The notes beneath the pieces are model-generated. The model was not told the origin of the DNA and made no database searches. It saw only the letters and a list, made by a program, of their open reading frames with translations. Positions 1-8,123 of a stretch of 64,000 nucleotides of DNA are shown one piece after another (positions within the stretch are counted from its first letter, which is position 1; the number at the start of each line of letters is the position of its first letter). This DNA comes from Streptomyces violens (GTDB taxonomy: Bacteria; Actinomycetota; Actinomycetes; Streptomycetales; Streptomycetaceae): assembly GCF_000717745.1 (NCBI RefSeq), contig NZ_JOBH01000017.1:124001-188000 (forward strand), written 5' to 3'. Made by a program: the position numbers and the translations under genes.

Positions 1-2
1 TG

Positions 3-101
3 TTGACGGCGTATCCACGGACGGAGCGGGCGCGTGGTTACCTCGAAGGAGTGGTCGCCGCCGACCGGCTGCCGCACCTGCCCGCAGCGCGCAGCGAGTG
101 A
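3..101 (+). CDS. C-terminal end of an unidentified CDS (5' truncated)
   Basis: An open frame enters at the left edge and stops with TGA at 99-101, giving about 32 visible residues ending in PHLPAARSE. Only the tail is present, so no domain can be named. It lies on the same strand as the following TerD-AIM24 gene but 127 bp separate them, enough for a separate promoter. It may be the end of a real gene or chance open frame in G+C-rich DNA; the high Ala/Arg content does not decide this. Confidence 0.35.
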   Translation: MTAYPRTERARGYLEGVVAADRLPHLPAARSE

Positions 102-228
102 CGGCGGGGCGGTCACGGCCGCCACTTTCGTGACAGAACCGTCGAGCCCCGGCATCGTGCCGCATCCGGACCAGCCGTTAGCCTGACGCGCAACGCAATC
201 AAGCTCGGATGGGGGACGGTCGTTACGT

Positions 229-1863
229 ATGGCCAGGGAATTCCAACGGGGCCACAAGGCCAGGATCAGTGACCTGACCGCAGGGACGGATCTGTACGTG
301 GGCGTACAGATCGCCGGTCCCGGTCTGACCTTCGACATCAGCTGTTTCGGCCTCGACGCCGACGAAAAGCTGTCCGACGACCGGTACTTCATCTTCTTCA
401 ATCAGCCGAAGTCGCCCGAGGAGTCCCTCCAGCAGCTCGGCGCGCAGGCCGGTGACACCGAGTCCTTCCGGGTCACGCTCGACCGCATCCCGCAGCACAT
501 CCAGAAGCTGTCCTTCACGGCGGCGATCGACGGTGCGGGCCAGATGTCGCAGATCGGTCCCGGGTACATCCGGATCGTCGCCGGGGGAGAGGAAGTCGCG
601 CGGTACTCCTTCACGGGGGCCGAGTTCAGTACCGAGCGTGCTGTCATGCTCGGCGACTTCTACATGAAGGACGTGTGGCGCTTCGCGGCTGTCGGGCAGG
701 GGTTCGACGGCGGACTCGAGGCGCTGTTGAAGAACTTCGGCGGCGAGGTCGCCGAGGAGGCGGAGACCGCGCCGCAGCCGGACGCCGTGCCCGGGTTCGC
801 GCCGCCCGCCGCCGCGGAGCCCGCGCCCGGCTTTGCGCCGCCCGCGGCCGCCGAGCCGGCCCCGGCAGCACCCGCCCCCGCCCCGGCGCCCGGCTTCGGT
901 GCCCCGCAGCAGCCCACGGTCCCGGAGCCCGCGCAGCCGTACGCCACACCGCCCGAGCCCGCCCACGCCCAGCAGCCGGCCGAGCAGCCCGGCTTCCCCC
1001 AGCAGCCGATGCCTCCCCAGCAGGCCCAGATGCACGCGGCGCCGACCATCGCCGCCCCCATGGGGCCGCCGGCGCCCGCGCCCTATCCGGGCCAGCCCGT
1101 GCCACCGCCCGCCCAGCCCGGTCCGTACGGCCAGCAGCCGCCCGCCTACGGGCAGCCCGCGCCGCAGGACAGCGGGCAGTACGCCGTGCCGCAGCAGGGC
1201 GGCCCGGGGCTGGAGGCCTCGCTGCAGAAGTACCGGGAGGCCCCCACAGGGCAGCGCTGGACGCCCCAGAGCGAGAAGCTGATCCGCGTCGACCTCGGCG
1301 TCGACGGACAACCGGTGCTGGCCCGTCAGGGCAGCATGGTGCTCTACCAGGGCAAGGTCGACTTCAGCTACAAGGGCGCCGGCTTCCGCGGCCGCATCGT
1401 GGGCAACGCCACCGGCCAGGAGATGCAGTTGATGCGCTGCTCCGGCCAGGGCCAGGTCTTCTTCGCGGAGAACAGCGCCCATGTGCACCCCATCGAGCTG
1501 CAGGGCGACGCGATCTGCGTCAACGCCGAGAGCGTGCTGGCCTTCGACGAGTCGCTGCAGCACGAGGTGCGCCGTATCGAAGGGCACGGCATCCCCGGAG
1601 GCGCGCTGTTCACCATGCAGTTCCAGGGCACCGGCACGGTGGTCGTGAAGACCGCGGGAACGCCCGTCGTCCTGCCCGTCACGCCGACCACCTTCGCGGA
1701 CGCCAACGCCATCGTCGCGTGGTCCGCCGCCTCCCAGGTGATCATTTCCAGCCAGGTGCGGCTGCGCCGCAGCGCGTACCCCGGCCACTCCGGCGAGACC
1801 GTGAACCTCCAGTTCCGGGGCGCTCCCGGCAACTTCATCGTCGTCCAGCCCTACGAGGCCTGA
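229..1863 (+). CDS. TerD-domain / AIM24-domain fusion protein
   Basis: The 544-residue product has a TerD (tellurite/stress, Ca2+-binding) fold at residues 1-175, with the family's FDISCFGLDADEKLSDD and FIFFNQPKSPEES segments. A Pro/Ala/Gln-rich low-complexity linker follows (about 185-325) and contains a 12-residue direct repeat (PGFAPPAAAEPA twice). Residues 330-544 form an AIM24 beta-rich domain (LARQGSMVLYQGKV, ending FIVVQPYEA). No signal peptide or membrane segment is visible. The ATG at 229 follows a GGGGGACGG ribosome site. It heads an operon with two stand-alone AIM24 genes, 11 and 20 bp apart. TerD proteins are linked to stress resistance; AIM24 has no defined bacterial function, so the role of the fusion is unknown. 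The disordered linker suggests a scaffold joining two binding modules (inference). Confidence 0.88.
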   Translation: MAREFQRGHKARISDLTAGTDLYVGVQIAGPGLTFDISCFGLDADEKLSDDRYFIFFNQPKSPEESLQQLGAQAGDTESFRVTLDRIPQHIQKLSFTAAIDGAGQMSQIGPGYIRIVAGGEEVARYSFTGAEFSTERAVMLGDFYMKDVWRFAAVGQGFDGGLEALLKNFGGEVAEEAETAPQPDAVPGFAPPAAAEPAPGFAPPAAAEPAPAAPAPAPAPGFGAPQQPTVPEPAQPYATPPEPAHAQQPAEQPGFPQQPMPPQQAQMHAAPTIAAPMGPPAPAPYPGQPVPPPAQPGPYGQQPPAYGQPAPQDSGQYAVPQQGGPGLEASLQKYREAPTGQRWTPQSEKLIRVDLGVDGQPVLARQGSMVLYQGKVDFSYKGAGFRGRIVGNATGQEMQLMRCSGQGQVFFAENSAHVHPIELQGDAICVNAESVLAFDESLQHEVRRIEGHGIPGGALFTMQFQGTGTVVVKTAGTPVVLPVTPTTFADANAIVAWSAASQVIISSQVRLRRSAYPGHSGETVNLQFRGAPGNFIVVQPYEA

Positions 1864-1874
1864 GGGAGCCCGTC

Positions 1875-2558
1875 ATGACTCAGCAGCAGCTTTCGGGCTA
1901 CGCCCCGACCGCACCCGCGGTCCGTATGGAGAACCACGGCAGTGCGATGGTGAAGATCGCCATGCAGAGCGGCCAGGACGTGTTCTGCCGCACCGGCTCG
2001 ATGGTCGCCTATGAAGGCTTCGTCCAGTACGAGCCGAACCCGCCGGCCGTGCGCCAGGCGGCCTCCCAGTGGCTGACCGGGGAGGGCGCGCCCCTGATGA
2101 AGGCCAGTGGCGACGGCCTGCTCTACCTCGCCGACTACGGCGCGGACGTCGTGTGCCTGAACCTCAACGACGACGCGATCTCCGTGAACGGCACCAACCT
2201 GCTCGCCTTCGACGCGCACCTCCAGTGGGGCGTGCAGCGCGTCAAGGGGATGGCGAAGTTCGCGGGACAGGGATTGTTCAACGTGGGGATCGCGGGCACC
2301 GGATGGGTCGCACTGACCTCGCGCGGCACTCCGATCGTCGTCGACTGCGGCCGCGGCGAGGACGAGACGTACGTGGACCCGGACGCGCTCGTGGCCTGGT
2401 CGACGAACCTGAACGTGAAGGGCAAGCGCAGCTTCAAGGCGTCCTCGATGATCGGGCGCGGCAGCGGCGAGGCGTACCAGCTCGGCTTCTCCGGCCAGGG
2501 CTTCGTGGTCGTACAGCCCAGCGAGGACAGCGCCGACCGGCTCCGGGCCCGGGGCTGA
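1875..2558 (+). CDS. AIM24 family protein (second copy)
   Basis: The 227-residue product is almost entirely one AIM24 domain. The paralogue signature VFCRTGSMVAYEGFV lies near residues 35-49, followed by LNLNDDAISVNGTNLLAFD and a C-terminal GFVVVQPSED, matching the same landmarks in the preceding fusion and the following gene. It has no signal peptide and no transmembrane segment. The ATG at 1875 sits 11 bp after the fusion gene stop, with TGAGGGAG as the ribosome site, so it is probably translated from the same mRNA. AIM24 is named after a yeast mitochondrial inner-membrane organisation protein; the bacterial role is not established. Divergence from its neighbours indicates old duplication, not a recent copy. 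Confidence 0.88.
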   Translation: MTQQQLSGYAPTAPAVRMENHGSAMVKIAMQSGQDVFCRTGSMVAYEGFVQYEPNPPAVRQAASQWLTGEGAPLMKASGDGLLYLADYGADVVCLNLNDDAISVNGTNLLAFDAHLQWGVQRVKGMAKFAGQGLFNVGIAGTGWVALTSRGTPIVVDCGRGEDETYVDPDALVAWSTNLNVKGKRSFKASSMIGRGSGEAYQLGFSGQGFVVVQPSEDSADRLRARG

Positions 2559-2578
2559 GGGGGAGGACTTCCGTAACC

Positions 2579-3337
2579 ATGCAGAGCCCGCTTTTCGCCT
2601 ACACAGAGGCGCAGACTCAGGACCGGTACGCGCTGCAGAACCCGCAGTTGCTGCGCGTCGCGCTGACCGGCCACGAGGACCTGCTCGCCCGTAAGGGCAC
2701 GATGGTCGCCTATCAGGGGCTGCTCGAATTCGACGGGGAGTACCAGACCCCGAACCAGCAGCGGCGGCGCGCCCGGGCCGGCGAGGGCCTGGACCTGATG
2801 CGCGTCTCCGGACAGGGCACGGTCTACCTGGCCAACCTCGCCCAGCACGTCCACCTCGTGGACGTCGACCACGACGGGCTGACCGTCGACAGCAACTACG
2901 TGCTCGCGCTGGACTCCACGCTCCACTGGGAGGTCATCTCCGTGGACAGCCAGTACGGCATCTCGGGCACCGGCAAGTACCAGCTCAACATCTCGGGGCG
3001 GGGCAAGGTCGCGCTGATGACCTCGGGCCAGCCCCTGATGATGCCGGTGACGCCCGACAAGTACGTCAACGCCGACGCGGACGCGGTGGTCGCCTGGTCG
3101 ACCTCGCTGCGCGTCCAGATGCAGGCGCAGACGCATTCCTCGGGCGTGTGGCGGCGCCGCGGCAGCACGGGCGAGGGCTGGGAGCTCAGCTTCCTCGGAC
3201 AGGGCTACGCGCTCGTCCAGCCCAGCGAGCTGCTGCCGCCGCAGAACGCCGTCATCGGACAGGGCCTCGCCGCCCAGTACGGGATGGGACAGCGCGGCGC
3301 CCACGGGCAGAACCAGGGCAACATCTTCACGAACTGA
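2579..3337 (+). CDS. AIM24 family protein (third copy)
   Basis: The 252-residue product carries a third AIM24 domain (LLARKGTMVAYQGLLEF near residues 34-50; GYALVQPSELL near the end) and a Gln/Gly/Asn-rich tail ending GQNQGNIFTN. Starting at ATG 2579, just after GGGGGAGGAC, it closes the three-gene operon. A strong hairpin terminator follows 34 bp after the stop. The tail is longer and more polar than in the second copy, which may mean a different partner. As with its paralogues, the domain assignment is firm but the biochemical function is unknown. Confidence 0.87.
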   Translation: MQSPLFAYTEAQTQDRYALQNPQLLRVALTGHEDLLARKGTMVAYQGLLEFDGEYQTPNQQRRRARAGEGLDLMRVSGQGTVYLANLAQHVHLVDVDHDGLTVDSNYVLALDSTLHWEVISVDSQYGISGTGKYQLNISGRGKVALMTSGQPLMMPVTPDKYVNADADAVVAWSTSLRVQMQAQTHSSGVWRRRGSTGEGWELSFLGQGYALVQPSELLPPQNAVIGQGLAAQYGMGQRGAHGQNQGNIFTN

Positions 3338-3370
3338 GGAGGGCGCCTTCAGGCGCGCCTCAGAGACACG

Positions 3371-3407
3371 CGAGCGGGCCCGGCACTCACTGTGCCGGGC
3401 CCGCTCG
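3371..3407. terminator. Bidirectional terminator after the AIM24 operon
   Basis: A perfect 16-bp inverted repeat (CGAGCGGGCCCGGCAC at 3371-3386, its complement at 3392-3407) with a 5-nt loop lies between the end of the third AIM24 gene and the convergent end of the NUDIX gene. It has no clear U-tract, as is usual for Streptomyces hairpin terminators, and can serve both strands. Confidence 0.85.
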
Positions 3408-3416
3408 CCGTGCGTC

Positions 3417-3953
3417 CTAGAGCAGCGCCCTCGTCCGCTCCACGAGCCGTACCACCGACTCGTCGGCCACGTCCGGCACCTCGTCGTACGGGAACCAGCG
3501 CAGATCCAGTGACTCATCGCTGATCGCCTCCGTGGCGCCCTCCGGGGCCAGCGCGGCGTACTGCACGTCCAAGTGCCACGCGCAGGGCGTGTGATGGCGG
3601 TCCAGGCGCACCGGACCGCCCGGCAGCAGCGTCAGCCCCCGGGCGATGCCGGACTCCTCGCGCGCCTCGCGCAGCGCCGCGTCCGCCAGCGTGGCGTCCT
3701 CGGGCTCGCAGTGGCCGCCCATCTGCAGCCACATCCGCAGCTTCTTGTGCAGCGTGAGCAGCACCCGGCCGCGCGACGGATCGATCACCAGGGCGCTCGC
3801 CGTGAGGTGCCCGTCGCCGCAGGGCTTCCACATGCCGTCCGGGTGAGCGGCCAGATGGTCCAGGTAGGCCAGCCGCAGCTGCTCCTGGTCGGGAGCGGGC
3901 GCGGGCCACTCCTTGAGGACCCGCGCCGCGTTCTCATGAAGGCTCACGGTCAC
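3417..3953 (-). CDS. NUDIX hydrolase
   Basis: The 178-residue product contains a complete NUDIX box at about residues 80-102 (GHCEPEDATLADAALREARE followed by ESGI), the metal-binding helix that hydrolyses a nucleoside diphosphate linked to another group. The substrate cannot be read from the sequence. The GTG start at 3953 overlaps the stop of the upstream DUF2342 gene by 4 bp (GTGA), a sign of translational coupling; a second in-frame GTG at 3947 is an alternative. It is the last gene of a two-gene minus-strand operon and ends against the AIM24 terminator. Confidence 0.88.
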   Translation of the reverse strand: MTVSLHENAARVLKEWPAPAPDQEQLRLAYLDHLAAHPDGMWKPCGDGHLTASALVIDPSRGRVLLTLHKKLRMWLQMGGHCEPEDATLADAALREAREESGIARGLTLLPGGPVRLDRHHTPCAWHLDVQYAALAPEGATEAISDESLDLRWFPYDEVPDVADESVVRLVERTRALL

Positions 3954-5440
3954 TTGGTGCCATCGCCCTCGCCGCCGTCCTTGCCCTCGGGACCGTCGCC
4001 CTCGGAGCGCTCGCCCTCGGCGCCCTCGCGCTTGGTCAGGTCGGGCTTGCCGCCCTCGGCCGTGCCCTTCGCCGCCTCGCCGAGCATCTTGTCCAGCTCG
4101 GAGAAGTCCAGCTGCTCGCGGTGCACGAAGCCGTCCGGGTCGTCCAGGTCCTGCGCCGTGGGCAGCATGTCCGGGTGCGACCACAGCGCGTCCCGGCCCT
4201 CCAGGCCGCGCGCGTCCGTGAGCGAGGCCCACAGCCGCGAGGCGTCCCGCAGGCGCCGCGGGCGCAGCTCCAGGCCGATGAGCGTGGCGAAGGTCTGCTC
4301 GGCCGGACCGCCGGTCGCCCGGCGCCGCCGCAACGTTTCGCGCAGCGCGTCGGCCGACGGCAGGTGCGGAGCCGCAGCGGCGTGCACCACCGCGTCCACC
4401 CAGCCCTCGACGAGCGCCAGCGCCGTCTCCAGACGGGCCAGCGCGGCCTTCTGCTCCGGGGTGTCCTCGGGCTGGAACATGCCCTGCTGGAGCGCGTCCT
4501 GCAGCTGCTCCGGATGGGCCGGGTCGAGCTGGCCGACCGCGTCCTCCAGCTTGCTGGTGTCGACCTTGATGCCGCGGGCGTAGCCCTCGACCGCACCGAA
4601 GAGGTGCGAGCGCAGCCACGGGACATGCGCGAAGAGACGCTGGTGGGCGGCCTCGCGCAGCGCCAGGTACAGCCGCACCTCCTCCGGAGGCACGCCCAGG
4701 CCGGAGCCGAGCGCCTCGACGTTGCCCGGCAGCAGGGCGGCCTTGCCGGCCGGGCCCAGCGGCAGTCCGACGTCCGTGGAGCCGACGACCTCGCCGGCCA
4801 GCGTGCCGAGCGCCTGCCCGATCTGGGTACCGAACATCGCGCCGCCCATGGAGCGCATCATCCCGAGCAGCGGGCCCGCCATGGCCTGCATCTCCTCGGG
4901 GAGCACGTCGCCCATCGCGGCGCCGACACGCTCGGCGACCGGGTCGACCAGCTCCTGCCACACCGGGAGGGTCTCCTCGACCCACTCGGCGCGGCTCCAG
5001 GCGACCACGCTGCCCGCGCCCGACGGCAGCGACGTCACGCCGTCCAGCCACAGGTCGGCGAGGCGCACGGCCTCCTCGACCGCGGCCCGCTCCCCGGGCG
5101 CCACGCTGGCGTCCTTGCTGCCGTCCGGGGCACCCTGTGCCACCGTCTGGCGCGCGATGTCCTTGGCCATCTCCCAGTTCACCGGGCCGCCCTCGTACGA
5201 GAGCATCTGGCCGAGCTTCTGGAAGGCGGCTCCGAGGTCGCCAGGGTTCATCTCGCCCCCGGGCCCGCCCATGCCGCCGAAGAGCGCCGCGAACGGATTG
5301 TCCGCGCCGCCGCTCCCGCCGCCGAACCCGAACGGATTCGCGGGGCCCTGGTTACCTCCCTGGCCGCCCTTCTGCTTGCCGTTGTCGCCGTCCTCCGGCT
5401 CCTCCGGCGGAAGGCCGAATCCGAATGGGTTGTCACTCAC
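3950..5440 (-). CDS. DUF2342 zincin-like family protein (putative zinc-dependent metalloprotease)
   Basis: The 496-residue product starts with a Gly/Asn/Phe-rich low-complexity segment (DNPFGFG repeated, residues 3-75), followed by a mainly helical domain typical of the actinobacterial DUF2342 / F420-biosynthesis-associated family (segments GGAMFGTQIGQALGTLAGEV and LREAAHQRLFAHVPWLRSHL). The family is often labelled zinc-dependent metalloprotease, but in this protein I see only one short His motif (AAHQRLF) and no classical HExxH. The tail is rich in Glu, Gly and Lys. GTG at 5440 is preceded by GAGGAAA at good spacing. It is coupled to the NUDIX gene by a 4-bp overlap. Catalytic activity is inferred from the family label only. 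Confidence 0.8.
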   Translation of the reverse strand: MSDNPFGFGLPPEEPEDGDNGKQKGGQGGNQGPANPFGFGGGSGGADNPFAALFGGMGGPGGEMNPGDLGAAFQKLGQMLSYEGGPVNWEMAKDIARQTVAQGAPDGSKDASVAPGERAAVEEAVRLADLWLDGVTSLPSGAGSVVAWSRAEWVEETLPVWQELVDPVAERVGAAMGDVLPEEMQAMAGPLLGMMRSMGGAMFGTQIGQALGTLAGEVVGSTDVGLPLGPAGKAALLPGNVEALGSGLGVPPEEVRLYLALREAAHQRLFAHVPWLRSHLFGAVEGYARGIKVDTSKLEDAVGQLDPAHPEQLQDALQQGMFQPEDTPEQKAALARLETALALVEGWVDAVVHAAAAPHLPSADALRETLRRRRATGGPAEQTFATLIGLELRPRRLRDASRLWASLTDARGLEGRDALWSHPDMLPTAQDLDDPDGFVHREQLDFSELDKMLGEAAKGTAEGGKPDLTKREGAEGERSEGDGPEGKDGGEGDGTK

Positions 5441-5687
5441 GGGTTTCCTCGGCTCGTAGGGCCGCCGGCCCCGGGCCGACGGCGGCTGCCCGACATTCCC
5501 TTCCAGCCTAGAGGGTGCCCGGCCGTTCTCCGCGGCCGCGGAGCAGGTCGGCCGGACACCTCCTGACACCCCGCGCCGCTCCGGGGCTCGGTGCTTGGCT
5601 GTCGGGGCGCCTGCGGCAGGATGGACGCACGCTGGTCCGTACGCGCCGGTGCGCATACGTACTGAAGACAACCGCTGGAGACGCCCG

Positions 5688-6839
5688 GTGAGTTCCCCAG
5701 ATCCGACCGTTCGCGCAGCGCGAAACAGTGCTGCCAGGCCCGAGAAGACGTCCGATACGACCCTCCCCGGGGCAGCCGCGCCACAGCACCGCCCCGTCGT
5801 GGCGGTTACCGGCGCCGCCGCCGGTATCGGGGCGCTGCTGACCCGTGCCCTGCTGGAGTCCGACGAGGTCAAGCGGGTCGTGGCCATCGATGAGCGGCGC
5901 GGGGACGAGGAGGACGCCGACTGGCACGTACTGGATGTCCGCGACCCCGCCATCGCCGAGAAGCTCCGGGGCGCCGACGTCGTCGTCCACCTGGCGCTCG
6001 ACCTCGACCTGGAGACCGACCCGGCCGCCCGCACCGCGTACAACGTGCGCGGCACCCAGACCGTCCTGACCGCGGCCGCCGCGGCCGGCGTGCACCGGGT
6101 CGTCCTGTGCACCTCCGCGATGGTCTACGGGGCGCTGCCCGACAACGATGTTCCACTCTCCGAGGACGCCGAGCTGCGCGCGACCGCGGACGCCACCGGG
6201 GTCGGCGACCTCATGGAGATCGAACGGCTGGCGCACCGGGCGCCGCGCGCCCACCCCGGACTGAACGTCACCGTGCTGCGCCCCACCGTCCTCGTGGGCG
6301 GCACCGACACCGCGCTGACCCGGTACTTCGAGTCGCCGCGCCTCCTGGTCGTCGCGGGCTCCCGTCCCACGTGGCAGTTCTGCCACGTGGAGGACCTGGT
6401 CAGCGCCCTGGAGTACGCCGCCCTGGAGAAGGTCGAGGGCGAGCTCGCGGTGGGCTGCGACGGCTGGCTGGAGCAGGAGGAGGTCGAGGAGCTCACCGGT
6501 ATCCGCAGGATGGAGCTGCCCTCCTCGGTGGCGCTCGGCGCCGCGGCGCGGCTGCACCGCATCGGGCTCACGCCCTCGCCCGCCGGCGACCTGGCGTACA
6601 CGATGCACCCGTGGGTGGTCAGCGGCAGCCGGCTGCACGACGCGGGCTGGCGGCCCCGCTGGACCAACGAGGAGGTGCTCGCCGAGCTCCTGGAGGAGGT
6701 CGCGGGGCGGCACACGGTGGCCGGGCGCCGGCTGGGCCGCAAGGACGCCACCGCCGCAGGTGCGGCGGGCGCGACCGTCGCGCTGCTGGGTACCGCCGCG
6801 CTCGTACGCCGCGCCCGTAAGGCCCGGCGCCGCCTCTGA
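5688..6839 (+). CDS. SDR-fold NAD-dependent epimerase-like protein lacking the YxxxK pair
   Basis: The 383-residue product begins with about 35 disordered residues, then a Rossmann fold with TGAAAGIG at 41-48 and a VVVHLALD strand, as in extended short-chain dehydrogenases. After LCTSAMVYGALP the position where YxxxK should lie reads GVGDLMEIERL, so the catalytic Tyr/Lys are not visible. The C-terminus has a short hydrophobic stretch (AGAAGATVALLGTAALV) and a basic tail (RRARKARRRL), suggesting membrane association. GTG at 5688 is chosen because CTGGAG precedes it by 8 nt. It is transcribed away from the DUF2342 gene; MoaE follows on the same strand after 208 bp. It may be a cofactor-binding or regulatory SDR and not an active enzyme. 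Confidence 0.8.
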   Translation: MSSPDPTVRAARNSAARPEKTSDTTLPGAAAPQHRPVVAVTGAAAGIGALLTRALLESDEVKRVVAIDERRGDEEDADWHVLDVRDPAIAEKLRGADVVVHLALDLDLETDPAARTAYNVRGTQTVLTAAAAAGVHRVVLCTSAMVYGALPDNDVPLSEDAELRATADATGVGDLMEIERLAHRAPRAHPGLNVTVLRPTVLVGGTDTALTRYFESPRLLVVAGSRPTWQFCHVEDLVSALEYAALEKVEGELAVGCDGWLEQEEVEELTGIRRMELPSSVALGAAARLHRIGLTPSPAGDLAYTMHPWVVSGSRLHDAGWRPRWTNEEVLAELLEEVAGRHTVAGRRLGRKDATAAGAAGATVALLGTAALVRRARKARRRL

Positions 6840-7047
6840 GGCAGCGCGGCGGCGCCCCCCGAAGCACGCGCGCCACAGGAGCGCCGGGAACCGTACGGAA
6901 GCGGTGGCTCCCTCCGGACGGCGGGAATGCGTCGTCCGTACGCGGCAGCAGTCCCCCTACGGTCTGGTACGACCCTCCATAAGGCGGTCCGTACACCAGG
7001 TGAAACAGCCATTCCCCCGCGCCGCGTCCGTGGGGCACGATGGGCAC

Positions 7048-7527
<480 letters not shown>

Positions 7528-7859
7528 CGCCGTCTTCTGGGGGTGGAGGTCGGGCGACGGGAGGGCGGGTAGGGGCGTAACAGAGGGCAGCACGTCGCAG
7601 TGCCTTCGTGGTCGGTTCGCCCCCATGGCGTAAAGAAAGCGTGCAGGGCGCATTCATGGGGCGCACGGGAGCGGTGAGCTGCCCGTAACTGGGTACGCGC
7701 CCTTTACGGGCGCCCCGCCGCAGACGCCCGGTGATCAGCCGGACAGCCGACATCGTCCTCCGGTTGCGTAACCCGCCCCCGGGCCTGAGCGTTGAGCTGT
7801 CGGATGGTTAATCTGCTTATTCGTCGTTGCGGTTGTGTACAAGGGGTCGGGAGGCCGCT
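7528..7859. other. 332-bp intergenic stretch without a recognisable gene
   Basis: Between moaE and the small membrane protein gene I find no supported ORF or RNA gene. A TTGAGC hexamer at 7792-7797 with an AT-richer segment about 18 bp downstream is a weak candidate promoter for the following gene. A 4-4-4 inverted repeat (GGTTGCGTAACC, 7762-7773) is also present. Neither is strong enough to call a regulator. Confidence 0.4.
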
Positions 7860-8066
7860 ATGGGTGCGCTTCTCTGGTTGCTGATTCCGGTTCTCGCCGC
7901 ACTGGGCGCTGTCGTGTGGAGTACGTGGACCACGAGGTACCGCAAGGCCGGGGACGTTGCTGAGCTCGCCGGGTACGCCCGTTTCCGGGAGGCCATGGAG
8001 CGCGAGGACGCGCCGCCCGCGGAGGTTGACGCACCGCCCGCGGAGGTCCGTTCCGACGCGGCCTGA
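7860..8066 (+). CDS. Small hypothetical membrane protein
   Basis: The 68-residue product has one hydrophobic helix at residues 4-22 (LLWLLIPVLAALGAVVW), a basic patch (TTRYRK), and a C-terminal acidic/proline tail formed by a 7-residue repeat, DAPPAEV twice, encoded by a 21-bp tandem repeat at 8007-8048. ATG 7860 follows GGGTCGGGAGG at suitable distance. It is 57 bp upstream of the YlbL-type protease gene on the same strand, so the two may be co-transcribed. I do not recognise a named family. The single anchor and disordered tail suggest a small accessory protein on the cytoplasmic face or at the membrane (inference). Confidence 0.65.
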   Translation: MGALLWLLIPVLAALGAVVWSTWTTRYRKAGDVAELAGYARFREAMEREDAPPAEVDAPPAEVRSDAA

Positions 8067-8123
8067 GCCCCGTACGGACGGCCCCGCGGGCCGCTTGTCA
8101 TACCCGTCCCGTACTGTCGTTCC

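Noticed and set aside
223..1788. 521-codon open frame antisense to the TerD-AIM24 gene
   Set aside because: It is a low-complexity Arg/Gly/Leu translation mirroring a G+C-rich gene with strong domain evidence on the other strand; no start context or domain.
6922..6950. Sigma-R-like GGGAAT upstream of moaE
   Set aside because: No GTT at the right spacing.
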